A DNA stretch of 64,000 nucleotides from Sphingomonas faeni (GTDB lineage: Bacteria; Pseudomonadota; Alphaproteobacteria; Sphingomonadales; Sphingomonadaceae). The stretch spans positions 32,791 to 96,790 of the forward strand of contig NZ_JANBVH010000018.1 in the NCBI RefSeq assembly GCF_024273235.1, read 5' to 3'. Shown here in pieces: positions 39,978-50,360 of the stretch (the stretch's first letter is position 1; every line of letters begins with the position of its first letter). The translations under genes and the position numbers were made by a program. Below the pieces are notes generated by a model. The model saw only the letters and a program-made list of their open reading frames with translations. It ran no database searches and had not been told where the DNA came from.

Positions 39978-41329
39978 TGCCGCAAATCAAGAAGCTGCTC
40001 ATTGCGAATCGCGGCGAGATCGCGCTGCGGATCCACCGTGCCTGCCATGAGATGGGCATCAAGACGGTGGCCGTGCACTCGACCGCCGACGCCGACGCGA
40101 TGCACGTCCGGCTCGCGGACGAGGCGATCTGCATCGGACCGCCGTCGGCGACCGACAGCTATCTGAACATCCCGAACATCATCTCGGCTGCCGAAATCTC
40201 GGGCGCGGACGCGATCCATCCGGGCTACGGCTTCCTCAGCGAGAACGCGCAGTTCGCGGAGATCGTCGAGCTGCACAACATCCTGTTCGTGGGCCCGAAG
40301 CCCGAGCACATCCGCACGATGGGCGACAAGGTCCAGGCCAAGCGCACCGCGGGCGCGCTCGGGCTGCCGCTCGTCCCCGGCTCGGACGGCGCGATCAGCG
40401 ACATCGCCGAGGCTAAGGCGATCGCCGAATCGATCGGCTATCCGGTGATCATCAAGGCGGCGTCGGGCGGCGGCGGTCGCGGAATGAAGGTCGTCAACGA
40501 CGCCGAAGACCTCGAAACGCAGATGCAGCAGGCCGGCAGCGAGGCGAAGGCCGCGTTCGGCGACGCCACCGTCTACATGGAAAAATACCTCGGCAATCCG
40601 CGGCATATCGAATTCCAGATCTTCGGCGACGGCAACGGCAATGCGATCCACCTGGGCGAGCGCGACTGCTCGTTGCAGCGCCGCCACCAGAAGGTGCTCG
40701 AGGAAGCGCCCTCGCCGATCATCACCGCCGAAGAGCGCGAGCGGATGGGCGGGATCGTCGCCAAGGCGATGGCCGACATGGGCTATCGCGGTGCGGGGAC
40801 GATCGAGTTCCTGTGGGAAGCGGGCGAATTCTACTTCATCGAGATGAACACCCGGCTTCAGGTCGAGCATCCGGTGACCGAGATGATCACCGGGCTGGAT
40901 CTGGTGCGCGAGCAGATCCGCGTCGCCGAGGGTCATCCGCTGACGCTCCGCCAGGAAGACGTCCAGTTCCGCGGCCATGCGATCGAATGCCGGATCAACG
41001 CCGAGGACCCGCGCACGTTCGCGCCGTCGCCGGGGCTGGTGAAGGTGTATCATGCGCCGGGCGGGATGCATGTGCGCGTCGATAGCGGGCTGTATGCGGG
41101 CTATCGCGTGCCGCCTTACTACGACTCGATGATCGCCAAGCTGATCGTCTACGGGACGACTCGGCAGGGTGCGCTGCGCCGGTTGCGGCGGGCGCTCGAG
41201 GAGATGGTGATCGAGGGGGTCACGACGACGATTCCCCTGCACCGCGCGTTGCTCGACGATCCCGAGTTCCAAGAAGGCGCGTACACGATCAAGTGGCTGG
41301 AAGAGTGGTTGGCCAAGCAGGGGGCGTGA
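39977..41329 (+). CDS. accC: Acetyl-CoA carboxylase biotin carboxylase subunit
   Basis: The 450-residue ATP-grasp enzyme carboxylates biotin on AccB. It shows [32 protein letters not shown], the glycine-rich ATP lid [23 protein letters not shown], and the catalytic [14 protein letters not shown]. It is co-translated with accB through a one-base overlap and forms the first committed step of fatty acid synthesis. A family A element follows the stop. Confidence 0.96.
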   Translation: MPQIKKLLIANRGEIALRIHRACHEMGIKTVAVHSTADADAMHVRLADEAICIGPPSATDSYLNIPNIISAAEISGADAIHPGYGFLSENAQFAEIVELHNILFVGPKPEHIRTMGDKVQAKRTAGALGLPLVPGSDGAISDIAEAKAIAESIGYPVIIKAASGGGGRGMKVVNDAEDLETQMQQAGSEAKAAFGDATVYMEKYLGNPRHIEFQIFGDGNGNAIHLGERDCSLQRRHQKVLEEAPSPIITAEERERMGGIVAKAMADMGYRGAGTIEFLWEAGEFYFIEMNTRLQVEHPVTEMITGLDLVREQIRVAEGHPLTLRQEDVQFRGHAIECRINAEDPRTFAPSPGLVKVYHAPGGMHVRVDSGLYAGYRVPPYYDSMIAKLIVYGTTRQGALRRLRRALEEMVIEGVTTTIPLHRALLDDPEFQEGAYTIKWLEEWLAKQGA

Positions 41330-41341
41330 ACGCCTGACTTC

Positions 41342-41444
41342 ACCCCTCCCTGGAAGGGAGGGGCCGGGGGTGGGTCGGCTCGGGGCAGGCCGGACGTTCC
41401 CTCGAAACCGACCCACCCCCTACCCCTCCCTTCCAGGGAGGGGA
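41342..41444. repeat. Palindromic element, family A (copy 5)
   Basis: CCCTCCCTGGAAGGGAGGGG, GGGGGTGGGTCGG and the full inverse arms enclose about 25 unique bases. It lies between accC and arsC, both on the plus strand, and could end the aroQ-accBC transcript. Confidence 0.92.
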
Positions 41445-41461
41445 GTTTTGACGGAGCATTC

Positions 41462-41797
41462 GTGAAGGCGACGATCTACCACAATCCGCGTTGCTCCAAG
41501 TCCTGCGAGGCGCTCGCCCTGCTGCAGGAGGCCGGGGCGGACGTCGCGATCGTCGAATATCTGAAGACCCCACCCTCCCGCGCCGAGCTCGTCCGCCTCT
41601 ACGACCGCGCCGGCATGACGCCGCGGCAAGGCCTGCGCATGGCCGAGGACGGCGCCAAGGCGGTCAAGCACGGCGACGCCGAGGCGATTCTCGACGCGAT
41701 GATGATCGACCCGCTGCTGATCGAACGCCCGCTGGTCGAGACCGACAAGGGCGTCCGGCTCGGTCGTCCGATCGCGCGGCTGCACGAAATCCTGTGA
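41462..41797 (+). CDS. arsC: Arsenate reductase (glutaredoxin type), ArsC family
   Basis: The 111-residue thioredoxin-fold protein has the active-site Cys11 in NPRCSKS and downstream conserved ERPLVE and GVRLGRP. In the ArsC family this cysteine reduces arsenate with glutathione and glutaredoxin; related YfgD proteins have no proven role. No arsenite pump or ArsR regulator is nearby, so arsenic resistance is not certain. It starts with GTG at 41462. Confidence 0.85.
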   Translation: MKATIYHNPRCSKSCEALALLQEAGADVAIVEYLKTPPSRAELVRLYDRAGMTPRQGLRMAEDGAKAVKHGDAEAILDAMMIDPLLIERPLVETDKGVRLGRPIARLHEIL

Positions 41798-41825
41798 TCG
41801 CCACCCCTGCCCTCGCATTACGCAT

Positions 41826-41840
41826 GCACCTCCACGGTGC
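41826..41840 (+). promoter_or_regulatory. NtrC binding site upstream of glnK
   Basis: GCACC-TCCAC-GGTGC is a perfect inverted repeat matching the NtrC enhancer consensus (GCACC-N5-GGTGC, embedded in GCAC-N7-GTGC). It is centred about 90 bases upstream of the start point expected from the sigma-54 promoter below, a usual enhancer distance. The pairing of site and promoter makes nitrogen-limitation control of glnK-glnA very likely. Confidence 0.85.
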
Positions 41841-41858
41841 CGCAATTTCGGGCAGTGA

Positions 41859-42320
<462 letters not shown>

Positions 42321-42464
42321 TTCAAACCCACGCATGGGGCGTTGACGGCAGGTAACGACATCGTCATTTGACGCAGCGCAACATTGTGTGGAAATCCTAA
42401 TCCATACCGCAATTAGATTCCCCGCATGACGCGGGCGAAGTCTCAAAAACGAAGGGCAAGCATC

Positions 42465-43877
42465 ATGGCGAATTCGGCCTCCGACGTTCTCAAGATGATC
42501 AAGGACCAGGAGATCGAGTGGGTCGATCTGCGGTTCACCGATCCCAAGGGCAAGTGGCAGCATCTGACGATGGTCGCCAGCCTGATCGGTGAGGACGAAC
42601 TGACCGACGGCCTGATGTTCGACGGCTCGTCGATCGAGGGCTGGAAGGCGATCAACGAGAGCGACATGACGCTCAAGCCCGATCTCGACGCGGTCTATGT
42701 CGATCCGTTCTCGGCGACGCCGATGATGATCCTGATCTGCGACATCAGCGATCCGTCGACCGGCGAGCTGTACGCGCGCGATCCGCGCTCGACCGCCAAG
42801 CGCGCCGAGGCGTATCTGCTGACCACCGGCGTCGGCGACACCGTCTATGTCGGCCCCGAAGCCGAATTCTTCATGTTCGACGACGTTCGCTTCGAGAACA
42901 GCTATTCGACGAGCTACTACAAGATCGACGACATCGAGCTGCCGGGCAATTCGGGTCGCGAATATGAGGGCGGCAACCTCGGCCACCGTCCGCGCGCCAA
43001 GGGCGGCTATTTCCCGGTCGCGCCGGTCGACTCGGCCGTCGACATCCGCGGCGAGATGGTCTCGACGATGATCGAGATGGGCCTGCCGTGCGACAAGCAT
43101 CACCACGAAGTCGCGGCCGCACAGCATGAGCTGGGCCTGACCTTCGGCACGCTGACGCAGACCGCGGATCGCATGCAGATCTACAAGTATGTCGTCCACC
43201 AGGTCGCGCACGCTTACGGCAAGACGGCGACGTTCATGCCGAAGCCGATCAAGGAGGATAACGGTTCGGGGATGCACACGCATTTCTCGATCTGGGACGG
43301 CAAGACCCCGCTGTTCGCCGGCAACGGCTATGCGGGTCTCTCCGACATGTGCCTGTATTTCATCGGCGGCATCATCAAGCACGCCAAGGCGGTCAACGCG
43401 TTCACCAACCCGTCGACCAACAGCTACAAGCGCCTCGTCCCCGGTTACGAAGCGCCGGTGCTGCTCGCATACTCCGCGCGCAACCGCTCGGCATCGTGCC
43501 GTATTCCGTACGGCACCGGCCCCAAGGCGAAGCGCGTCGAAGTCCGCTTCCCGGATGCGCTCGCCAACCCGTATCTCGCTTATGCGGCACTGATGATGGC
43601 CGGCATGGACGGCATCCTCAACAAGATCCATCCGGGCGAAGCGATGGACAAGAACCTGTACGACCTGCCGCCGGCAGAGCTCGCCCAGGTTCCGACCGTC
43701 GCGGGTTCGCTCCGCGAGGCACTCGACTGCCTGCTCGCGGATCACGACTTCCTGCTGAAGGGCGACGTGTTCTCGAAGGACCAGATCGAGAGCTATGTCG
43801 AGATCAAGCGCGCCGAGGTCGCGCGCTGGGAGATGACGCCGAGCCCGGTTGAATATGACATGTATTACAGCGGCTGA
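42465..43877 (+). CDS. glnA: Glutamine synthetase type I
   Basis: The 470-residue dodecameric GSI makes glutamine from glutamate and ammonia. It shows [10 protein letters not shown], the metal/substrate segments [10 protein letters not shown] and [13 protein letters not shown], the ATP site [16 protein letters not shown], and [12 protein letters not shown]. The adenylylation site is Tyr399 in KNLYDLPP, so activity is likely controlled by GlnE downstream of P-II. The ATG at 42465 matches the usual N-terminus; an ATG at 42426 is less likely. Confidence 0.96.
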   Translation: MANSASDVLKMIKDQEIEWVDLRFTDPKGKWQHLTMVASLIGEDELTDGLMFDGSSIEGWKAINESDMTLKPDLDAVYVDPFSATPMMILICDISDPSTGELYARDPRSTAKRAEAYLLTTGVGDTVYVGPEAEFFMFDDVRFENSYSTSYYKIDDIELPGNSGREYEGGNLGHRPRAKGGYFPVAPVDSAVDIRGEMVSTMIEMGLPCDKHHHEVAAAQHELGLTFGTLTQTADRMQIYKYVVHQVAHAYGKTATFMPKPIKEDNGSGMHTHFSIWDGKTPLFAGNGYAGLSDMCLYFIGGIIKHAKAVNAFTNPSTNSYKRLVPGYEAPVLLAYSARNRSASCRIPYGTGPKAKRVEVRFPDALANPYLAYAALMMAGMDGILNKIHPGEAMDKNLYDLPPAELAQVPTVAGSLREALDCLLADHDFLLKGDVFSKDQIESYVEIKRAEVARWEMTPSPVEYDMYYSG

Positions 43878-43983
43878 GCTGCCGGGCCGGCAGCGGTGCG
43901 CGAGAGCGCACAGCCGCTGTCGGCCGGCGTCGCGTGTAGCGACGACCGACGGCGTGGCTTCGCCACGTCGCTGATTGAGAAGA

Positions 43984-44017
43984 GGGCGCCCGGAGCAATC
44001 CGGGTGCCCTTTTTTTC
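43984..44017 (+). terminator. Rho-independent terminator of glnA
   Basis: GGGCGCCCGGA and TCCGGGTGCCC form an eleven-pair stem (one G-T) with a GCAA loop, followed by a run of seven T. It lies about 110 bases after the glnA stop, after two smaller hairpins. Confidence 0.93.
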
Positions 44018-44083
44018 TGGTGTTACGCCAAGATTCTTGAGCCATGTGACAGCTGGATCACGATCCCGTGACCCCAGCTATCC

Positions 44084-44535
44084 CGTGACCCAGCGAAAGC
44101 GGGGGTCTCCCTCATGGCATGCGACGTCTGCCCCATTGGGAGATCCCAGCTTTCGCTGGGATGACGTGGGGTGGAGACTATTGCGGGCAAGTTCGACCGC
44201 GATCGTCACCCCAGCGGAAGCTGGGGTCTCCCTCGTGGCACGCGACGACTGCCTCACCGGGAGATCCCGGCGCTCGCTGAGATGACGGCGGGAGGAGACT
44301 GTGGCGAGCACGTTCAGCCGCAATCGTTACCCCAGCAAAAGCTGGGGTCTCCCTCGTGGTGCGCGACGCCCGCCTCACCGGGAGATCCCGGCGCTCGCTG
44401 AGATGACGGCGGGAGAAGACTGTGGCGAGCAAGTTCAGCCGCAATCGTCACCCCAGCAAAAGCTGGGGTCTCCCTCGTGGCGCGGGACGCCTGCCTCACG
44501 GTGAGATCCCAGCTTTCGCTGGGATGACGTGGGGT
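44084..44535. repeat. Tandem array of four 121-bp units of palindromic family E
   Basis: Four head-to-tail units with an exact 121-base period. Each has CACCCCAGC..GCTGGGGTCTCCCTCGTGG, a short centre, GGGAGATCCC..GATGACG and a spacer GGAGACTGTGGCGAGCA-type stretch before the next unit. The middle units share changes absent from the outer arms (CGCTCGCTGAG), so whole units including spacers were duplicated. This fills half of the 937-base gene-free region after glnA; no coding or RNA family is recognised in it. Confidence 0.92.
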
Positions 44536-44589
44536 GCGGCGGCGGCGGGCGAGATGGTGCAACACGATAAGGCGCTAGGGTTCGGTAAG

Positions 44590-44621
44590 TTCTCCGGTTC
44601 TCCGGTTCTCCGGTTCTCCGG
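44590..44621. repeat. Tandem octanucleotide (TTCTCCGG)x4
   Basis: Four perfect copies of TTCTCCGG lie directly upstream of another palindromic element, about 190 bases before the ABC1 kinase start. Such short tandem repeats can vary in copy number by slippage. Confidence 0.92.
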
Positions 44622-44695
44622 CGAACGCGGGAGTCCGGGAGTCTTAGACGATAGCGCTCGCAACCCTGGGCTCCCGCCTTCGCGGGAGAACAAGC
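44622..44695. repeat. Palindrome related to the 23434 element
   Basis: CGAACGCGGGAGTCCGGGAG at the left and CTCCCGCCTTCGCGGGAG at the right form nested stems. The remaining 119 bases up to the ABC1 kinase start contain no recognisable gene and should hold its promoter. Confidence 0.75.
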
Positions 44696-44814
44696 TTTGC
44701 GAGAGAACAAGGGTAGCCTCGGTTAACTTCGCGGGTGGGCTCGGATTGATCGACTGCTCCCGCCACCCACATCCCTCCAGAGAGACTTCCCCCCGAAAAA
44801 CCCAAGGAACACCC

Positions 44815-46152
44815 GTGACCGAAGACAGCGGCAACAGCGCCGGACGCGCGATCCCGAGCGGCCGTCTCGCCCGCCTCGGCGTCTTCGGGAAACTCGCAGG
44901 CGGGGTCGCCGGCGGAGTCGTCGCCGAGGGCGCGCGTCGGCTCGCCAGCGGCGAACGCCCCAAAATCGGTGACCTCCTACTCACTCCCGCCAACGCCACG
45001 CGAGTCGCCGACCAGCTCTCCCACCTCCGCGGCGCGGCGATGAAGCTGGGACAGATGATCTCGATGGACGCGGGCGACATGCTCCCGCCCGAACTCGCGA
45101 CGATCCTCGCGCGGCTGCGCAATAACGCGCACCACATGCCGCCGCAGCAACTCGACCGCGTGCTGGCCGCCGAATGGGGCAAGGACTGGCGCCGCCGCTT
45201 CGCACATTTCCAGGCGCACCCGGTTGCCGCCGCCTCGATCGGCCAGGTTCACCGTGCTCGATTGCCGGACGGGACAGAGCTGGCGATCAAGGTCCAGTAC
45301 CCCGGCGTGAAGGAGAGCATCGACGCGGATGTCGACAACGTCGCGACGCTGCTCCGCGTGTCCGGCATGCTGCCCAAATCGCTGGATATCGCGCCATTGC
45401 TGGACGAGGCGAAGAAGCAGCTTCACGAGGAAGCCGATTACCTCCGCGAGGCGCAGATGCTCGCGCGCTACGGCGACCTGCTCGCCGACCAGCCGCAGTT
45501 CGTCGTCCCCAAGCTTCATTCCGATCTCACCACGCCGCGCGTCCTCGCGATGAGCTTCGTCACCGGCGTTCCGGTCGAGACATTGGAAACCGCGCCGCAG
45601 GTAGTGCGTGACCGCGTGATGCGCGATCTGATTTCGCTCGTGCTGCGCGAACTGTTTGACTGGCGGCTGATGCAGACCGATCCAAACTTCGCCAATTATC
45701 GCTGGCAGCCCGAGACCGAGAAGCTCGTCCTGCTCGATTTCGGCGCCGCCCGCCCCCTCCCCGCCGAAACCGGTGAAGGCTATCGCCGCCTGCTCACCGC
45801 AGCGCTGGCAGGCGACCGCGACGCAGTGCGCGAGGCCGCCATCGCCGCCGGGTTCCTCGGCGAAGCGGCGGTGCTGCAACACCGCGCGCTGGTCGACCGG
45901 ATGATCGACGTCATCCTCGTCGAACTCGCCAAGCCCGGCCCGTTCGACTTCGGCGACCGCGCGTTCGTCGGGATCTTGCGCGAACAGGGCACCGAGATCG
46001 CGCGCGACCGCGACACGTGGCACCTGCCGCCGATCGACACGCTGTTCGTCCAGCGCAAGATCAGCGGCACCGCGCTGCTCGCCGCGCGGTTGAAGGCGCA
46101 GGTCGATATCCGCACGATGGTTGCCGCCTATTGCGCGGACGATCGACCGTGA
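44815..46152 (+). CDS. ABC1/UbiB family atypical kinase
   Basis: The 445-residue protein has the UbiB-family KxGQ motif in AAMKLGQMISMD, the Ala-rich loop VAAASIGQVHRA replacing the kinase P-loop, the VAIK-like LAIKVQYPG, EEADYLREA, DPNFANY and the DFGA metal motif in LLDFGAARP. UbiB proteins are ATPases supporting ubiquinone biosynthesis; this one lacks the C-terminal membrane helices of UbiB, so it is a soluble paralogue. The start is GTG at 44815, preceded by AAGGA. The frame is open upstream through the repeats, but that part is not conserved. Confidence 0.87.
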   Translation: MTEDSGNSAGRAIPSGRLARLGVFGKLAGGVAGGVVAEGARRLASGERPKIGDLLLTPANATRVADQLSHLRGAAMKLGQMISMDAGDMLPPELATILARLRNNAHHMPPQQLDRVLAAEWGKDWRRRFAHFQAHPVAAASIGQVHRARLPDGTELAIKVQYPGVKESIDADVDNVATLLRVSGMLPKSLDIAPLLDEAKKQLHEEADYLREAQMLARYGDLLADQPQFVVPKLHSDLTTPRVLAMSFVTGVPVETLETAPQVVRDRVMRDLISLVLRELFDWRLMQTDPNFANYRWQPETEKLVLLDFGAARPLPAETGEGYRRLLTAALAGDRDAVREAAIAAGFLGEAAVLQHRALVDRMIDVILVELAKPGPFDFGDRAFVGILREQGTEIARDRDTWHLPPIDTLFVQRKISGTALLAARLKAQVDIRTMVAAYCADDRP

Positions 46153-46155
46153 CGC

Positions 46156-47190
46156 CTATCGCAACCGGAGCGCCTTTCGGACCGCGTCCCAGCTGACATA
46201 TTTGAAGTTCTGCGTGGCAGGGGCGTTGTCGCCGTCCTGCGCTACCAACAGGCCGCGTGGATAGGCCGGGCCGAAATCGCCGAGCATCAGGTCGATGCCA
46301 TCGGTGTCGCTGGTGCCGTCGATCGCACCGCTTCCGATCCGGAAGCGGCCGGCATAGGTGACGCCCGGCAGGCGGTAGAGCGTATAGGCGTTGTCGCCTT
46401 GGCTCGACACGACGAGATAGCCGCCGTTCCTGCCCGACGGTGCGAGCGCGAGGCCTTCGGCGTCGGCGACCAGCGTCTTGCCGTCGACCTTGGCGATCGG
46501 CGTTGCGGTCACCGGTGCGGATGGGTCGGCATCGAAGCGCCAGAGGCCGACATCCTCTTCCGCGACGTAAAGCTGACCGGTACGATCGTCGACGACGCAG
46601 CCTTCGGACTGGGTACCGAGCTTCATAGAACGCACCGTCGTGATCTTTGGCGATGCGCCGGACAGGTCGATCGCGACCTGGTCGATGCGGCCGTCCTTCA
46701 GCACGACGAAGCCGAACAGCGCCTTGTCGCTGGCACGGGTCCAGAGGCACATGCCGTACGCCTCGCCCGCGCCGACCGGGAAGCGGCCGAGGGGCACGAG
46801 CTTTGCCGCCGCGGTGTCGAGCGTGAACAGCGAGACGTGCGCGGTATCGACGTCGGCACGATCGCTCGCGGCTGCGATCACGCGTCCTCCAGATTTGGTC
46901 CCGAGATCGCGCAGGTCGACGTTGTTGAGGCGTGCGGCGGGGGTGAAGCTCAGTCGTTTGCCCGCCAGGCTGTAGACGTGGATGCCTGCCTTCTTGTCGG
47001 TGCCGATGACGAGGCTCTTCGCCGGATCGACGGCGTTGCGCCAGATCGCGGGATCGTCTGCGGCATCGGCGGCGGTGTCGACCGGATCGGTTTCCGCGGT
47101 CGCAGCGACCATCGGCGCCTCGACCGCCACCGGGGTCGAGGTCGTCGCGCAGCCCGCCAGCAACAGCGCCACAAAGGAAAGCGCCCGCAT
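46156..47190 (-). CDS. Beta-propeller phytase (3-phytase), lipoprotein
   Basis: The 344-residue protein has a lipobox (LLLAGC, Cys14) and the calcium-dependent beta-propeller phytase pattern: AADDPAIWRN near the N-terminus, GTDKKAGIHVYSLAGK, LNNVDLRD, EGCVVDDRTGQLYVAEEDVGLWRF and DTDGIDL. Such enzymes release phosphate from calcium-phytate. It should be tethered in the periplasm or on the outer membrane. It is coupled to the upstream TonB receptor by a one-base stop/start overlap (TGATG), and a Pho-box precedes the pair. Confidence 0.9.
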   Translation of the reverse strand: MRALSFVALLLAGCATTSTPVAVEAPMVAATAETDPVDTAADAADDPAIWRNAVDPAKSLVIGTDKKAGIHVYSLAGKRLSFTPAARLNNVDLRDLGTKSGGRVIAAASDRADVDTAHVSLFTLDTAAAKLVPLGRFPVGAGEAYGMCLWTRASDKALFGFVVLKDGRIDQVAIDLSGASPKITTVRSMKLGTQSEGCVVDDRTGQLYVAEEDVGLWRFDADPSAPVTATPIAKVDGKTLVADAEGLALAPSGRNGGYLVVSSQGDNAYTLYRLPGVTYAGRFRIGSGAIDGTSDTDGIDLMLGDFGPAYPRGLLVAQDGDNAPATQNFKYVSWDAVRKALRLR

Positions 47191-50100
47191 CAGAACGTCA
47201 CCCGCACACCGCCGGTGTAGCGCCGCCCGAACGTCTCATGCTCGATCGTGTACGTCGACGTCCCGACATAGCGACGGCCCGGGCCATTCAGCAGGTTGGC
47301 GAAATCGGCGTATATCTCGAAATTGCCGTTGATCGCGTAGCGGACCGATGCGTCCAGCTCGTTGTCCTTCGCCCAGTAGAAATCGCCGCCATCGACGCCG
47401 CGGACGGTGTCGCCGACCTTCGCGACCGACCCGATCGCGTCGAGCCATGCCGAGCGGTTCTGATACGAGACGCGCGCGGAAAAGCCGTATTTCTCGTAAT
47501 AGGCGATCAGATTGTAGATCGCGTCCGATGCACCGGGCAGCGGCACCTTTCGCGACGGGATATCACTCGTGCCGGGCGTGTCCGCGCGGCTCTTGTTGAT
47601 CGTCGCGTTGAGCTGGATACCGAAGCCGCCCATCCAGTCCGGCAGGCCGAGATCGGCGGTGAAGGGATCGAGCTGCTGCTGGATCGCGCCCTCGATGCCC
47701 ATGATGTAGCCCTTGCCGCCGTTCAGGACGGTCGAGAACTGATATTGCGAGCGATCGCTGCCGCCGCTGTTGAGGATATTGCTGCCGAAGGTCTGCACGG
47801 AGTCGAAGAGGACATTGGTGACGTCCTTGTAATAGGCGCCGATCGACAGGAAGCCGCGCGGCATCGTGTAATATTCGACGTAGAGATCGACGCCCTTGGC
47901 CTTTTCGGGCTTCGCATCGGGGTTGCCGCCGGACACGGTCAGGTTGGCGTCGTTATAGGTCAGGTTCGGGCGCAGTTGATCGTAATCGGGTCGTGCGGCG
48001 CCGGTGTTGAACGACAGGCGCGCCTTCATCCGATCGTTGACGTCCCAGTTGAGGTGGAGGCTCGGATAGACGAGCGTCTGGTTCGACTTCGCCTCGAGTG
48101 GGCTAGTCACGGTCTTGGTCACCCCGTCGATAACGACGGTCCCGATCGAGAAAGCGCGCGCGTCGTTGCGGATATGCTCGACGCGGGCGCCGCCGACGAT
48201 GCTGCCCCAGTTGGTCGTCGTGGTGGCCATCGCATAGGCCGAATAGACCCGCTCGCCGACCTCGTAGAAATTGGCGTCGACCGGCTGGTAGCTGGCGACG
48301 CTCTTGGCCTGGTCGACCAGCCCGAGCACCTTGTCGCGGTCGAAATACTGGAAGGTGTAGCCGAGCGGGATCTCGCCCTGGAACCCGCCGGACTGGGCGA
48401 TCGCGGAATAGTTGGTGGAAATCCCCGCGGCGGCGAACTGCGCCGCGCTGTTGATGTCGAGCAGATTCTCGTTCGCGGTCTTGGTGCGATCGTCGTAGCG
48501 GACGCCGGCGGTGAACACCGTCTGCGCGCCGAACAGCGACGCCTCGCGGCTGACGTCGAGCTTGGCGGTGTAGGCCTCGGTCACGTCCTGCGCCTTCAGC
48601 GAGCGCAGGCGGGTCAGCGACGTCGGGAAATCCTCGATCGCGGTCACCTGTGCACCGCGCGAGAACGTCCCGTCGGCATTGCGGATCGTGCGAAACAGCT
48701 GGACCTTGGCAAGCTGCGGGTCGGTCAGGTCATAGCCGACGGTCAGCCGGTTGGTGGCGTTCGCGAAGCTGGGGCTCTCGTAGTTCAGCTGCGCCGGCTG
48801 CGTCCGGTCGTCGATCGAGCGGGTGAAGTTGCCGCGCCATGCGACCTTCCATTCGCCGAGTTCGTGGTCACCGCCGACCGTGTTGGTGAATACCGACTGC
48901 TTGTATTTGCGCACCGTGAAGTTCGCGTTGAGATCGACGCCGTAGACGGTGCCGAGCAAGGGCGTGTTGCCGGTGCAGACGTCGGCATAGCCGGTGGTGC
49001 CCGACGCGGGGCGTGCGTTGACGGTGCAGCTGGCGCTGCCGGTCGGCGCACGCGACTGCTGATCGTCGAGATCGAAGATGTAGTTGTTGCGCTGCTCGTC
49101 ATCCGCGAACGCCGAGTAGATCGTTTCCGCGAACAGCTTGTGGCCGGGCGCCGGGCGCCAGTCGAGCCGGGTCGACAGCGAGTAGTTCTTCCGCGTCAGG
49201 CGATACAGCTTGTTCTCGGTCTCGCGCGCCCAGTTGCGCGTCTGGTAGCCGGGGCGCTTGTCTTCCTTGACCGCTTCGAAGTCGGTCTCGAAATTGTCGG
49301 TGACCATGCCGCGCCGATACAGGCTGGCGGACGAGACGATGCCGAATTCCCCGATGCCGGTGTCGATCCGATCGGAGATGACGAGCGAGCCCTCATATTC
49401 CGTCTTCTTGCCGAGTTCGACATGGCCGAGGCCGCCCTTGGCCTGGACCTTCATGCCCGGATAGTCGAACGCCGAGCGGGTGATGATGTCGACATTGCCG
49501 GCGATCGTCTCGCCGGTCATGTCGGGGGTGACGGCTTTCCGCACGATGATCTGCGAAGCGATCGCCGATGGGATGGAGTCGAAGCGGGCATCGCGGCCTT
49601 CGGGGCTGACGACGTTGATGCCGTCGATCGACAGTGTGGTCCAGTTGATCGGGGCGCCGCGCAGCGTGATGTAGCGCGCCTGGCCCTGGTCGCGCTGGAC
49701 GCCGACGCCGGGCAAGCGGCTGACCGCCTGTGCGACGTTCTGATCGGGCAGGCGACCGATCGAGTCCGAGGCGATGACCGAGACGAGCGAAGGGCTGGTG
49801 CGCTGGATCTGGAGTGCGGCCGCCTCGGATTCCGCGATCGGGCGCGAGCCGGAGACGACGATCTCCGCGCCCTCGCCTGTGCCTGCGCCGACTTCGGTGG
49901 TCATCGCGACGTCGAGCGTCACTGGGACGTCGGCGACCGTCACGGTCCGGCGTGCATCGGGAAAGCCGACATAGCGGATCACGAGCTCGTGCGTGCCAGC
50001 GGGGACGCCGACCAGCGAGAAGCGACCGGTGCGATCGACGACCGTCGACTGGTCGAGTGCGGGGATCGAGACCGAGGCGCCATCGAGATAGTCGCCGCTG

Positions 50101-50276
50101 CCGGCCTGCGACACGGTGCCGGTGATCGCGCCGGGCGCGCGGGGTGCACCGGCCGGCGTTGCCGCGTCGGGACGCGCATGGGCGCTCGCAATGGTCAGCG
50201 GGCTCAGCGCGCAGCCGGCGAGTAGCGCATGCGCGAGGACGCGACCGCGGACGCGGTTCGACAGGTTCGATTTCAT
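47190..50276 (-). CDS. TonB-dependent receptor with N-terminal carboxypeptidase-regulatory-like domain
   Basis: The 1028-residue outer-membrane receptor has a signal peptide (about residues 1-35), a CarboxypepD-regulatory-like domain (GAITGTVSQAGSGDYLDG.., about 50-130), a TonB-box-like EIVVSGSRP, a plug with IGRLPDQNVAQAVSRLPGVGVQRDQGQ and LSIDGINVVSP, and a large barrel ending in Phe. The plug resembles the sugar/phytate-type receptors of Caulobacter and sphingomonads. Being translationally coupled to the phytase and preceded by a Pho-box, it probably imports phytate or its breakdown products. The ATG at 50276 starts the signal peptide. Confidence 0.9.
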   Translation of the reverse strand: MKSNLSNRVRGRVLAHALLAGCALSPLTIASAHARPDAATPAGAPRAPGAITGTVSQAGSGDYLDGASVSIPALDQSTVVDRTGRFSLVGVPAGTHELVIRYVGFPDARRTVTVADVPVTLDVAMTTEVGAGTGEGAEIVVSGSRPIAESEAAALQIQRTSPSLVSVIASDSIGRLPDQNVAQAVSRLPGVGVQRDQGQARYITLRGAPINWTTLSIDGINVVSPEGRDARFDSIPSAIASQIIVRKAVTPDMTGETIAGNVDIITRSAFDYPGMKVQAKGGLGHVELGKKTEYEGSLVISDRIDTGIGEFGIVSSASLYRRGMVTDNFETDFEAVKEDKRPGYQTRNWARETENKLYRLTRKNYSLSTRLDWRPAPGHKLFAETIYSAFADDEQRNNYIFDLDDQQSRAPTGSASCTVNARPASGTTGYADVCTGNTPLLGTVYGVDLNANFTVRKYKQSVFTNTVGGDHELGEWKVAWRGNFTRSIDDRTQPAQLNYESPSFANATNRLTVGYDLTDPQLAKVQLFRTIRNADGTFSRGAQVTAIEDFPTSLTRLRSLKAQDVTEAYTAKLDVSREASLFGAQTVFTAGVRYDDRTKTANENLLDINSAAQFAAAGISTNYSAIAQSGGFQGEIPLGYTFQYFDRDKVLGLVDQAKSVASYQPVDANFYEVGERVYSAYAMATTTTNWGSIVGGARVEHIRNDARAFSIGTVVIDGVTKTVTSPLEAKSNQTLVYPSLHLNWDVNDRMKARLSFNTGAARPDYDQLRPNLTYNDANLTVSGGNPDAKPEKAKGVDLYVEYYTMPRGFLSIGAYYKDVTNVLFDSVQTFGSNILNSGGSDRSQYQFSTVLNGGKGYIMGIEGAIQQQLDPFTADLGLPDWMGGFGIQLNATINKSRADTPGTSDIPSRKVPLPGASDAIYNLIAYYEKYGFSARVSYQNRSAWLDAIGSVAKVGDTVRGVDGGDFYWAKDNELDASVRYAINGNFEIYADFANLLNGPGRRYVGTSTYTIEHETFGRRYTGGVRVTF

Positions 50277-50360
50277 GGTATTCCCCCGGGTGATCCCGGC
50301 TTCTTCAGCCGGCTTGGGAGGCGCGGTAGCGGTCGCGCATGGCAGCGCCGTTACGTCAGC

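Noticed and set aside
41462..41797. Arsenic resistance locus
   Set aside because: Only a single ArsC-family reductase is present, without ArsR, ArsB or ACR3, and its neighbours are nitrogen and fatty-acid genes.
44084..44535. Regular repeat array that could be read as a CRISPR
   Set aside because: The repeated unit is 121 bases including its spacer, the spacers are not unique, and no cas genes are near. It is a tandem duplication of a palindromic element.
44422..44814. N-terminal extension of the ABC1 kinase through the repeat array
   Set aside because: The translated repeat (SWGLPRG-type) is not conserved protein, and a GTG with an AAGGA ribosome site lies directly before the conserved region.
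47238..50225. Very long open frame on the plus strand opposite the TonB receptor gene
   Set aside because: It is antisense to a well-conserved receptor, has Arg/Asp/Val-heavy composition typical of high-GC shadow frames and no recognisable motif.
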